DNA of 64,000 nucleotides from Corynebacterium anserum (GTDB lineage Bacteria > Actinomycetota > Actinomycetes > Mycobacteriales > Mycobacteriaceae): NCBI RefSeq assembly GCF_014262665.1, contig NZ_CP046883.1, positions 620,001 to 684,000 on the forward strand, read 5' to 3'. Below are positions 34,817 through 43,500 of the stretch, one piece after another; the stretch's first letter is position 1, and each line of letters opens with the position of its first letter. Below the pieces are notes generated by a model. It was given only the letters and a program-made list of their open reading frames with translations. It was not told where the DNA came from and did no database searches. A program made the translations under genes and the position numbers.

Positions 34817-35020
34817 ATGTCTTCAGTTTTAGAATGGCCAGTCAAGATCATCCGCAATATCTGGTGGTACATGGGTGAGCTCGTGGGCGACCACGATTAC
34901 GAGAAGTACGTGGCTCACATGCAGTCCCATCATCCAGGCTGTGAGATTCCGTCCAAAAAACAATATTGGCGGGAGCGTTATCAGGCGCAAGAGGCGAACC
35001 CAGGTTCTCGTTGTTGCTAA
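34817..35020 (+). CDS. YbdD/YjiX family small protein
   Basis: A 67-residue partner protein of CstA-type transporters. The signature is clear: W-x-x-R/M-G-xx-VGDHDYEKYVAHMQSHHPGCEIPSKKQYWRERYQA. Its ATG follows the cstA stop without any gap, so it is translated by coupling. Proteins of this family are needed for transport by their CstA partner in E. coli, but the mechanism is unknown. The Cys-Cys C-terminus (SRCC) is not a usual family feature. Confidence 0.88.
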   Translation: MSSVLEWPVKIIRNIWWYMGELVGDHDYEKYVAHMQSHHPGCEIPSKKQYWRERYQAQEANPGSRCC

Positions 35021-35067
35021 TCAGTCCGGGCGCTGCCTGTACTAATCACCCTGGGTGCTGCCCATCT

Positions 35068-35098
35068 AACAGGGGGGCTGAGCCCCCTGTTGTTTTCT
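35068..35098 (+). terminator. Terminator of cstA-ybdD
   Basis: AACAGGGGG pairs with CCCCCTGTT around a short loop, then GTTTTCTC. It lies 48 bp past the stop. Confidence 0.85.
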
Positions 35099-35153
35099 CA
35101 ACAGCTTGGGGCTCGACCGTAGCTCAAGTGCTCATGCCTTCTGGAAAGCGCCA

Positions 35154-36233
35154 CTACGCCTGCTTGGAGTACGTGGCCCGATAAATGGCGTTCATCAAAT
35201 GGCATTCCCAGTTGGCGATGGGTGAGCGGCCAGCTACCTGTGCCACGCGAGCTGCCCGGGCATTCTTCATGAGCACAGACTCGACAGCGGTGGCGTCGGC
35301 CGGATCAGACCCTATGCACAGTGCCTCGCCATCGCGAAAGACCACGTTGGCCCGTGCCGAGGCATGTGCTTTAGTGCCGACAATCTGGGCGAAGTCATCA
35401 AGATAAGGGCGCAAAGGAGTGCCGCCGCTGATCTGACTCTTGAGAGCCTCCACCTCGGAATCCCAGCACACTCGAATGGCGCAGGCCTTCTTGCGTTGAG
35501 AATAGATCGCCTCGTGACGTGCGCGAACCTCAGCGGGAACTGATGCCGTGGCTTCTTCGCCAGCAGCGTTGAAGAAGCAAATAGGAGCGTGGGGATTGTC
35601 ACGTTCACTGCGCACGATGCGATCCTGCGGCACATCGGGATCAACCAGGGTCGAGCCGGTGACTTCCTTGTAGATGCGAGTAGCGGCTGATTCTACATCG
35701 CGAGCTAATTGAAGGGCGTGCTCTGCGGTATCACCGCACAGAAATACGCCGTGAGCCTCCAGCAGGACAACATTGTCGCCGGGATTATGGCGCAGAGTTT
35801 CCTTCACACCGAAATGCAATTTCTTGGTGGACGGTAAGCCATACGGGGAGATCTGGATATGAGACTGCCCGATGGCTTGGGCCTCGTGCCGCGTGAGCTC
35901 TAACGGCTGTCCGAGCTGACTCAACGCCGATGCGTAGCGCTGGTGAGTGTGAACCACACAGTTAGCTCCGGGGCGATGTTCGTAGCACAGCTTGTGCATT
36001 GGGTATTCACTGGAGGGCTTGAAAGGCCCAGACGCTTCACCGGCTGCGCTAATAACGGCGAGGTCAGATTCGATCATTGTGTCGTAGCTACGCCCCGAAG
36101 GGGTAATGACGAACTCATGGCCTGAGGTGCGGTGGGAAACATTGCCCCACGTGCGTACCACGAGCCCTTCGTGGAGGAGGTCTCGGGAGAGATCTACCAC
36201 GGCAGAACGCTGACTAAAACGAGGATCTTTCAT
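35154..36233 (-). CDS. Class II aldolase/adducin-domain protein
   Basis: A 359-residue protein. Residues 1-220 form a class II aldolase: VRTWGNVSHRTSGHEFVITPSGRSYD (phosphate loop), SSEYPMHKLCYEHRPGANCVVHTHQRYASALS (catalytic Glu/acid plus the HTH zinc ligands) and LLEAHGVFLCGDT (third zinc His). It has a C-terminal extension of about 130 residues, with a fold-like repeat (FAQIVGTKA, GEALCIGSDPADATAVESVLMKNARAA), not found in FucA or AraD. Such enzymes cleave or epimerise phosphorylated sugars. It is 3 bp downstream of the aminotransferase gene in one operon. Confidence 0.85.
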   Translation of the reverse strand: MKDPRFSQRSAVVDLSRDLLHEGLVVRTWGNVSHRTSGHEFVITPSGRSYDTMIESDLAVISAAGEASGPFKPSSEYPMHKLCYEHRPGANCVVHTHQRYASALSQLGQPLELTRHEAQAIGQSHIQISPYGLPSTKKLHFGVKETLRHNPGDNVVLLEAHGVFLCGDTAEHALQLARDVESAATRIYKEVTGSTLVDPDVPQDRIVRSERDNPHAPICFFNAAGEEATASVPAEVRARHEAIYSQRKKACAIRVCWDSEVEALKSQISGGTPLRPYLDDFAQIVGTKAHASARANVVFRDGEALCIGSDPADATAVESVLMKNARAARVAQVAGRSPIANWECHLMNAIYRATYSKQA

Positions 36234-36236
36234 GGT

Positions 36237-37694
36237 CTACAGGGTCACCACCGAATCAAAAATCTTGTCGAAGCGACGGAGAGCGTCGTCGATGAGGTCG
36301 GGCGTATAAGCAGCGGAGGTGTAGAGCCGGGAGCCCGCAAGCGTCACGATCCCCTCGGCCATATATGCCGCGCCCATGTGCTCCATTTCCGTCTTGCGCT
36401 TGCCGGTTTCCTTAATGACGTGTGGAATTGTCCACGGCTTGGACCAATCGATGCTGAAGTGCATGGTTCCCACGGTTTCCAAGTGGCAGATGGAGCCCTG
36501 ATTAAATGCCACGAAGGGGAGGCGACGCCGCTGAATGATCTCCCGCAGGCCATCGGTGAGACGGTCACCCATGTCGGATGCTTTCTGGCACGCTCCGGTT
36601 TCTGCGATGGCTTTGAGCGTGTAGTAGCCCGCGGCTGCCGACAGAGGAGTTCCGGCCATCGTGCCGCCAGCCAGAGCTTTCTTGACCTTCGAATCCGCGT
36701 GAATGCCTGCAGAAAGATACTGCATGTATTTCTTCGGTCCACCGATACCACCGGCGCCAGGGTAACCACCAGCGATCACTTTGCCGAAGATAGTGAGGTC
36801 AGGTGTCACCCCATAGAGGTATTGCACGCCGTGCTCAGACAGACGGAAGGCGGTCACTACCTCGTCGAAAATGAGGAGTGCGCCGTATTTGTCAGCGAGT
36901 TCTCGCGCGCCGAGAATGAACTCGTGGCTGATAGGGCGGGTACCGGATTCAGGTCCCACGGGTTCGATGAAGATAGCTGCGGTTCCTCCGGTGAGCCGCT
37001 TTGCTTTGAGCTTCTTTTCCAGTGATTCGAGGCTGCCGGGGAAAAACTCATCGGTGAATGTGAAGGTCGTGAGTGGTATGCCTTTAGCTTGGGTGAACTT
37101 AGAACCCGGAATACGGATGCCGTAGGCAAGCTGGTCACTCCACCCGTGGTAGGCCCCACCCATCTTGAGGATGTGTTTGTGGCCAGTGGCTAGACGTGCA
37201 ATACGGGCTGCTACCGAGCAGGCTTCAGAGCCGGAATTGAACATGCGAAGTTGCTCGACGCTGGGCACGAGGTCTGCAACGAGGCGGCTAATTTTGACCT
37301 CAAATTCGTGCAATAGGCCAGTGGAAGGACCTGAATTATCCAGTACTTCCTCAATTTTCTCTCGGATTTCTGGGGGATTAGAACCCAGAACCGTGGGGCC
37401 GCCGGCTTGGAGGAAGTCCAAATATTCGTTGCCATCGGCGTCGTATAGTTTGGCACCTTCAGCTCGCGTGAAGGTTAAAGGGAAGGGGTGATTAAATGCA
37501 AGGTTGTGTTGCACACCTCCCGGGATAACTTCTTGGGCATCGTGAAAGAGCTCCTTGGATCGTGTGCATTGTGCGTCGAAATATTCAGACTCGTAACGAG
37601 CCAAGACGTCGGGATCGATGGAGTGGATGGGACGTTTAATGAGGTCGTCCAGTTCTTTGGTGATCTGTTGAGTTCCTGGCCGATTGATGTCCAT
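36237..37694 (-). CDS. Class III PLP-dependent aminotransferase (glutamate-1-semialdehyde aminomutase-like)
   Basis: A protein of 485 residues from ATG 37694 (AGGAAGAAG upstream; an upstream ATG at 37748 would overlap the operator-like palindrome). The fold-type I markers are MFNSGSEACSVAARIARLATGH, GAYHGWSD, IFIEPVGPESG, LLIFDEVVTAFR (Asp contacting the PLP ring) and the Schiff-base Lys in TIFGKVIAGGYPGAGGIGG. It is not the housekeeping hemL: it has a 60-residue N-terminal extension and sits with a sugar aldolase and a FGGY kinase. Class III also includes phospho-lyases such as ethanolamine-phosphate phospho-lyase, so the reaction might be transamination, aminomutation or elimination. Confidence 0.88.
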   Translation of the reverse strand: MDINRPGTQQITKELDDLIKRPIHSIDPDVLARYESEYFDAQCTRSKELFHDAQEVIPGGVQHNLAFNHPFPLTFTRAEGAKLYDADGNEYLDFLQAGGPTVLGSNPPEIREKIEEVLDNSGPSTGLLHEFEVKISRLVADLVPSVEQLRMFNSGSEACSVAARIARLATGHKHILKMGGAYHGWSDQLAYGIRIPGSKFTQAKGIPLTTFTFTDEFFPGSLESLEKKLKAKRLTGGTAAIFIEPVGPESGTRPISHEFILGARELADKYGALLIFDEVVTAFRLSEHGVQYLYGVTPDLTIFGKVIAGGYPGAGGIGGPKKYMQYLSAGIHADSKVKKALAGGTMAGTPLSAAAGYYTLKAIAETGACQKASDMGDRLTDGLREIIQRRRLPFVAFNQGSICHLETVGTMHFSIDWSKPWTIPHVIKETGKRKTEMEHMGAAYMAEGIVTLAGSRLYTSAAYTPDLIDDALRRFDKIFDSVVTL

Positions 37695-37733
37695 GACGGG
37701 AGCTTCTTCCTGGCGTGTTGTGATGTATAAAGA

Positions 37734-37747
37734 TGAGTAGCTACTCA
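37734..37747. promoter_or_regulatory. Perfect 14-bp palindrome, likely TetR operator
   Basis: TGAGTAGCTACTCA lies in the divergent promoter region, 40 bp before the aminotransferase ATG and 98 bp before the tetR start. The size and symmetry fit a TetR-family operator. Confidence 0.65.
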
Positions 37748-37844
37748 CTGTCTACTGTCCACACTATCACCGACTGTTCGCGAGGGGATAGGCTTTCGAG
37801 TCTAGACTGGAAATCTCACACCAGTTTTTTGGAGAAGAAAAGAC

Positions 37845-38489
37845 ATGACCTCACCTGCTACGCAACGATTCCTCAACCTTTCGGATGAAAAACGCGAGCG
37901 TATTGAGCGTGCAGCTACTGCCGAATTCGCGTCGAAGGGTTATGAAAACGCGAATACTAACGATATTGCCGCAGCCGCTGGTATCAGCGTGGGTGCTCTA
38001 TTTGCTTATTTTGAGACCAAGCAGGATCTTTTCCTCCATATCACCGGGCGCGGTAGTGCCCTCATCGAACAGATGGTGAGTGAGGTGCTGGCCAGTGATG
38101 CTCCGGTCTTGGAGATCATCCACTCTATCCTGGAACTCATTGCGCAATCTTCTCGTGCGGAGCGTGAATCCGTACAGTTCTACCAGCTGATGACGGGACC
38201 GGGAGACCGGGAAGAAAGTGCGAAGGTCGCTTTCAAGCTGGAGCAGTTCACATCCGGTGCGTATGTCGAATTAATGAAGAGAGGCCAGAAGGAAGGTGAT
38301 CTCCGTACGGATATCCCAGCGGAAATGCTGGCTTTTCATCTCGATAATATTTTCATAATGCTCCAATATTCCTTCGCCAGCGACTATTTTGAGCAACGAC
38401 GTTCTATGTATTTCGAGGGGATCGACGACTCTGACGAGGCGTTGTTAGACCGCTCGATGCAGCTCATTACCTCCGCTTTGCAGGCGTAA
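37845..38489 (+). CDS. TetR-family transcriptional regulator
   Basis: A 214-residue regulator. The N-terminal HTH is canonical: RIERAATAEFASKGYENANTNDIAAAAGISVGALFAYFETKQDLFLHI (residues about 18-65). The C-terminal ligand domain, with ESVQFYQLMTGPGDREESAKVAFKLEQF, resembles the TetR_C group without assigned inducer. GGAGAAG lies 9 nt before the ATG. It is divergent from the aminotransferase-aldolase operon across a perfect palindrome and is followed after 30 bp by the sugar kinase, so it probably represses both arms and responds to a pathway metabolite. Confidence 0.9.
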   Translation: MTSPATQRFLNLSDEKRERIERAATAEFASKGYENANTNDIAAAAGISVGALFAYFETKQDLFLHITGRGSALIEQMVSEVLASDAPVLEIIHSILELIAQSSRAERESVQFYQLMTGPGDREESAKVAFKLEQFTSGAYVELMKRGQKEGDLRTDIPAEMLAFHLDNIFIMLQYSFASDYFEQRRSMYFEGIDDSDEALLDRSMQLITSALQA

Positions 38490-38519
38490 CTTATGCGGGC
38501 GTAACCAGGAGATAATAAA

Positions 38520-40112
38520 GTGATTCACGCTCTGGCCTTCGATATTGGAACCACTGGGGTTAAGGCCTGCCTTTTCCGCATTCAAGATACTGTGACCAAA
38601 TTGGATTCTGAGACGTCGACGTACGAATTACATATTCTCCCTGGTGGTGGCGCTGAGCAGGATCCAAATGACTGGTGGGCTGCCATCGTGGAACTAACTC
38701 GGCTGTTGCGTAGGCGGCACCCGGAGGCGATGGGCGACCTTTCTGGAATAACGTTCTGTGCACAGATGCAGGCTATGGTCATGGTCGACCGCGATGGGGT
38801 TCCGGTACATAACGCTTTTAGTTACATGGATCAGCGGGCATCTGCTGAAATGAAAAAGCAGGTGGGAAGAGGTCCGCGCATAGCGGGTGTTAATGCGGTG
38901 ACAGCATTGCGAACTTTGCGACGCACCGGTGCCGTGGCCGCGAGTGTAAAAGACCCAGTATGGAAGTATCACTGGTTGCGCCAACACTGTCCGGAGGAAT
39001 TCCAGCGTGGCTATAAGTGGCTCGATGTCAAAGAGGCGGTGATAGCACGTATGACCGGCAAATTCATCATGAGCCAAGATAGCGCTTTCGCTACGCTACT
39101 GTACGATATTCGGGCAGATAGGCCACGTTTCGATGAACTCACGATGAAGCTGTTGGGAGTGGAGCCTCGGCATATGCCACGCATCATTAACTCCTCTGAT
39201 GTTGTGGGTGGCTTGTTGGCGAAGCCCGCGGCGGAACTTGGGCTGCCGGTGGGAACTCCTGTCTACGCGGGAGGAGGGGATGCGTCTCTAATCGGTGTGG
39301 GTGCGGGTGCGACGGCGCTGGGGGACACGCATGTGTATATGGGAACCTCAGGTTGGGTATCTACTGTCACTGACAAGCAGACTGTCGATATCGCGTCAAT
39401 GATTGCCGCGATTGTTGGCGCGGATCCGCAGCGATACAACTACTTTGCAGAGCTAGAGACAGCGGGGAAGTGTTTGGAGTGGGTGCGTGATCATTTGGCG
39501 CTCGATGAGATCAATGTTTTCCTCGAAAAGAGTGATGTCACAGAGTCTGAAGAAAGCATTCATAGCTCGCTTTATGATTACCTTTCTGAGGTCATTGGGC
39601 GGGCTGAGCCGGGAGCGGGGGGCGTGTTGTTCGCTCCGTGGCTGCACGGTAACCGTTCTCCGTTTGAAGATCCGTTGGCTCGGGCTTTGTTTCTGAATAT
39701 TTCTCTCGATACCGGCAAGACCGAGCTGTTGCGTGCGGTGGTCGAGGGGGTCTGCTTCCACATGCGCTGGTTCCTGGAGACGCAAGAAAAGCGAGTGAGT
39801 ACTTCCTCACGTCTGCGTTTTGTCGGCGGTGGAGCGCTGTCCGATGTCACCAGTCAGATCCTAGCTGATGTGACCCAACGACCCGTCGACGTGGTAGACC
39901 ACCCCCAAGACGTTGGAGCGGTTGGGGCAGCGTTATTGGTCGCGGTGGGCGAAGGCATGATTTCTGGCGTCGATCAGGCAAAAGACCTTGTTAAAGTTGC
40001 GGCAAGTTTTGAACCGAACCGGGCTAATAAGAGCGTTTATGATCGGCAGTTCACGGCTTTCAAAGGACTACATAAAGCGAATAAAAAGCTGTTTCAGGCT
40101 CTCAATGGGTAG
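38520..40112 (+). CDS. FGGY-family carbohydrate kinase
   Basis: A 530-residue sugar/polyol kinase (hexokinase-actin fold). N-terminal phosphate motif LAFDIGTTGVKACLF (residues 4-18), substrate-side SYMDQRASAEM near residue 103, YAGGGDASLIGVGAGA, and the ATP site GGALSDVTSQILADVTQRPVDVV with DVGAVGAALLVAV. GTG start behind CCAGGAGAT. It resembles xylulokinase and other FGGY subfamilies only in general; the substrate is not assignable. The product, a phosphorylated sugar or polyol, would be a natural substrate for the class II aldolase of the divergent operon. Confidence 0.88.
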   Translation: MIHALAFDIGTTGVKACLFRIQDTVTKLDSETSTYELHILPGGGAEQDPNDWWAAIVELTRLLRRRHPEAMGDLSGITFCAQMQAMVMVDRDGVPVHNAFSYMDQRASAEMKKQVGRGPRIAGVNAVTALRTLRRTGAVAASVKDPVWKYHWLRQHCPEEFQRGYKWLDVKEAVIARMTGKFIMSQDSAFATLLYDIRADRPRFDELTMKLLGVEPRHMPRIINSSDVVGGLLAKPAAELGLPVGTPVYAGGGDASLIGVGAGATALGDTHVYMGTSGWVSTVTDKQTVDIASMIAAIVGADPQRYNYFAELETAGKCLEWVRDHLALDEINVFLEKSDVTESEESIHSSLYDYLSEVIGRAEPGAGGVLFAPWLHGNRSPFEDPLARALFLNISLDTGKTELLRAVVEGVCFHMRWFLETQEKRVSTSSRLRFVGGGALSDVTSQILADVTQRPVDVVDHPQDVGAVGAALLVAVGEGMISGVDQAKDLVKVAASFEPNRANKSVYDRQFTAFKGLHKANKKLFQALNG

Positions 40113-40176
40113 CGGGGCATCTCGAATGACACACTGCTTGCCTCAGCGTGATCACCGTTGCTGACGGTCCGAAAAT

Positions 40177-40198
40177 GAGGGATGTTTGAGGGATGTTT
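40177..40198. repeat. 11-bp tandem repeat, two copies
   Basis: GAGGGATGTTT occurs twice head to tail (40177-40187 and 40188-40198). Confidence 0.8.
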
Positions 40199-40246
40199 AG
40201 GGAACACGATCGAATAGCGGACGAGCGGATAACAGTGATTGAGACC

Positions 40247-40278
40247 CGTCACGTTAGGGGCACGTCACGTTAGGGGCA
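40247..40278. repeat. 16-bp tandem repeat, two copies
   Basis: CGTCACGTTAGGGGCA occurs twice without a gap and without mismatch (40247-40262 and 40263-40278). Confidence 0.9.
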
Positions 40279-40577
40279 GTGCAGAGAAGAAATCAATGAG
40301 CCGTCTACCGTCGATTCACACTATCTATAGGGGAGTATGCGACAATGGTTGCGGACGGACGGCCCACAACGATGATGAGGCATCCGTTTTACCAGACCTA
40401 CCTGTACTTTTAACATTTTGCAGCGGTCGCCCGCGGAGAGGCGATCGGGTGCGACGCTCGCGTAGGAGCTAGGCGCTTGGTTTCACCGACGCCGAACCTA
40501 GGCAGACGCATGGCGCATCCTGCGACTCTTCAGTCCCTCGGTGGCTTCAGGGGCGTACCAGCGCACAAAGGAGAATC

Positions 40578-43500
40578 GTGGCTATTTCCAGCCAGGAACT
40601 GTCGGCACAGGCCGCACAAATTGATAGAGACCAACTGGGGGAGAAAACTCGAGTTCACGCACTAGCCAAGATGCTCGGCGTGAGCAGCGCAGAACTGCTG
40701 ACTATCCTCGCCGAACACAGCATTGAGGGGAAGCGTCCAGCATCCACCGTGACTAAACAGCAAGTTGGTGCAGTGCTCGATGCCTTGGCATCCACCCAGA
40801 CAACCGTGAACAAGAGCGGTAAGAAAACCGCGAAGAACACCACGAAAAAGACTGCGAAGAAAACCGCGAAGAAGGCGGTTGCGAAAAAGACTGAGAAGAC
40901 CGCGGAGACGACGAAAAAGACTGCGAAGAAAACCTCTAATCAGACCGCAGAGCCGACGGCTCCGGTGACAGAAGAGAGCAGCGCACAGCAGGCTGACAAC
41001 GTCACTGTAGAGGGAAAACCTGCACGTCAACGCGCGAAAAAAACTGTTAAGCGGACTACTCGTAAGAAGACTTCGGGTAACACCGTAGAGGCTGTGCAGT
41101 CCCCAGAAGCATCGGCTGAACCTGATAGCCCTGCAGATAAGAATGCCGCCGAGAAAACCTCCGCCGATAAGAGCTATAAGGACGCGGTTGAGAAAACCCC
41201 TGCGGATAAGAACGATAAGGAGGCGGTCGAGAAAACCTCCGCCGATAAGAGCTATAAGGACGCGGTCGAGCAGGCATCAGAGGATAAGGATTCCGGTCAA
41301 AAAGCATTAGCGGTTAAGTCCCAAACTGATGATGCTGAACAACACCACTCTGATGTACAGGAGGAGCCGAAGGAAAAGACGACTCGGCGCCGTGTGCGGC
41401 GGGTCGTGCGCCGATATGGTGCCAGCGAACAGCTGGCTCAAGAGAAGTCCGAGGAACACGCCAAGGAGACAGCACCAGGGCATATCGATTCTCTCTCCGA
41501 TCAGGACGCTACTTCTCAACGTGAGGACACACCACAGTCCGACACGGAATCTGACAAAGAAGAGAGCCGTTCCAACAGCGCGCGGCGTTCACGCCGTCGT
41601 CGTCGCAGCCGTGGGCGCCGGGGAACAAGAACCACCGGCAAACAGGAACAAATCGAGGCTCCCCTCGCTGGTGAGCAGGATAACGAGGAGGATAAGAAAA
41701 CATACAGTGACGAAGAGGAAAGGAAAACACACGCTGAGGAAATAAAACCAGAAAAGCTACACCCTGCCGAGCGGGACGAGGCCGATATTGTCGACGAGCC
41801 GGTGCGCGTGAAGGGCAGCACCCGGCTAGAATCCCGCCGCAAATGGCGCCAGGAGAACCGTCGCGAACCACGCCATATCGTGAGCCGTAGTGAGTTCCTC
41901 GCTCGTCGCGAGTCTGTCGAACGCAAGATGGTGGTTCGTGACTCTGAACGCACCGACAAGGCAGGTCTCACCACACAGGTCGGTGTGGTGGAAGACGGAA
42001 TGCTGGTGGAGCACTTCGTTGCTTCCGAGACCCAAAGCTCTATCGTTGGCAATATCTACTTGGGTACGGTTCAAAACGTGTTGGGCAGCATGGAAGCTGC
42101 ATTCATTGATATCGGTACAGGTCGGAATGCGGTGCTCTACGCGGGTGAGATGAATTGGCATTCGCCACACCTGCACACCAAAACGCGTCGCATTGACCAG
42201 GCCTTGAAAGCCGGCGACCAGATCATGGTTCAAGTCATCAAGGATCCATTGGGACATAAAGGTGCGCGTCTCACAGGGAGAATCAGTTTCGCTGGCCGCT
42301 ACCTGGTGTACTTCCCAGGTGGAACAACGGCGGGCATCTCACGCAAACTCCCTGAAGGTGAGCGGAAGCGTCTCAAGGAAATTCTCACCCGAGTAGTCCC
42401 CGGTGAGGGTGGAGCGATCATTCGTACCGCTGCCGAGAATGTGGAGGAAGAGCGCATTCGAGAAGATGTTGAGCGCCTACATCGCATCTGGGAAAGCGTA
42501 GCGAAGGAAGAAACACACGCGCGCAGTCGCAAAGGCGCAAAGCCCATCGCCCTCTACGAAGAGCCGAATATGCTGGTCAAGGTAGTCCGCGATATCTTCA
42601 ATGAAGATTTCACCGAGCTCATCGTAGAAGGTGAGCAGTCTTGGTCGACCGTGCGTGACTATGTAGGCAGAATGGCGCCTGATCTGAAAGACCGCGTGGT
42701 GAAGTGGCATCCGCAGCGCAACGGCGGCCAAGACGTGTTTGCTGCGATGAACTTAGACGAGCAGCTGGCTAAGGCGTTAAGCCGTAAAGTGTGGTTGCCA
42801 TCTGGTGGTCATTTGGTATTTGACCACACTGAGGCCATGACCGTTATCGATGTGAACACGGGGTCATTTATCGGTTCCGGTGGCAATCTCGAAGAGACCG
42901 TCACACAAAACAACTTAGAGGCGGCTGAAGAGATTGTTCGTCAGATGCGCCTTCGAGATCTGGGCGGCATGATCGTGGTGGACTTCATCGATATGGTTCT
43001 GGAAGAGAACCAAGATTTGGTTCTACGACGTCTTACCGAGTTCTTAGGACGTGATCGCACCCGTCACAAGGTGTCCGAAGTGACGTCGTTGGGACTGGTT
43101 CAAATGACTCGTAAACGTTTGGGCACAGGTCTTCTGGAGACGTTTTCTACAGTTTGCGAGCACTGCGGCGGTCGCGGGGTCATTATTCACGCTGATCCAG
43201 TTGAGGATCATGGCAGCGATAAGGACTTTGAACGTCGTGATCATGGCAACCGCAAGGTGCGGCAGCAGTTGCGTCGAGAACAACGGCTGCGGGAGGAAGC
43301 TCAGGCGCGTCGTGCGTCTGCGGAGGCTGTTCAGACAGTACACGCAGCGTCTACCCCGGAAGATGTGCCAGAGGAAGAGGCTCACGCAAAGCCGAGCGAG
43401 ACGCCGCAGAATGTCACCCAAGATGAGCGCGCTGTGGCTCACCCTCGGCGCCGTGTACGCCGTGTGGTTCGACGCCACAACGTCCCAACCATCGAGACAT

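Larger units (their letters stand above)
40113..40577. other. Long upstream region of rne
   Basis: A 465-bp gene-free stretch with tandem repeats (40177-40198 and 40247-40278), a possible -10 (TATAGG near 40331) and, further on, a GC-rich inverted-repeat region around 40430-40465. It may form a long 5' UTR for RNase E. Confidence 0.45.

Noticed and set aside
36237-37694. Calling the class III PLP enzyme hemL
   Set aside because: Although GSA-aminomutase-like, it carries an N-terminal extension and lies in a sugar-kinase/aldolase locus, away from haem genes; only the family is assigned.
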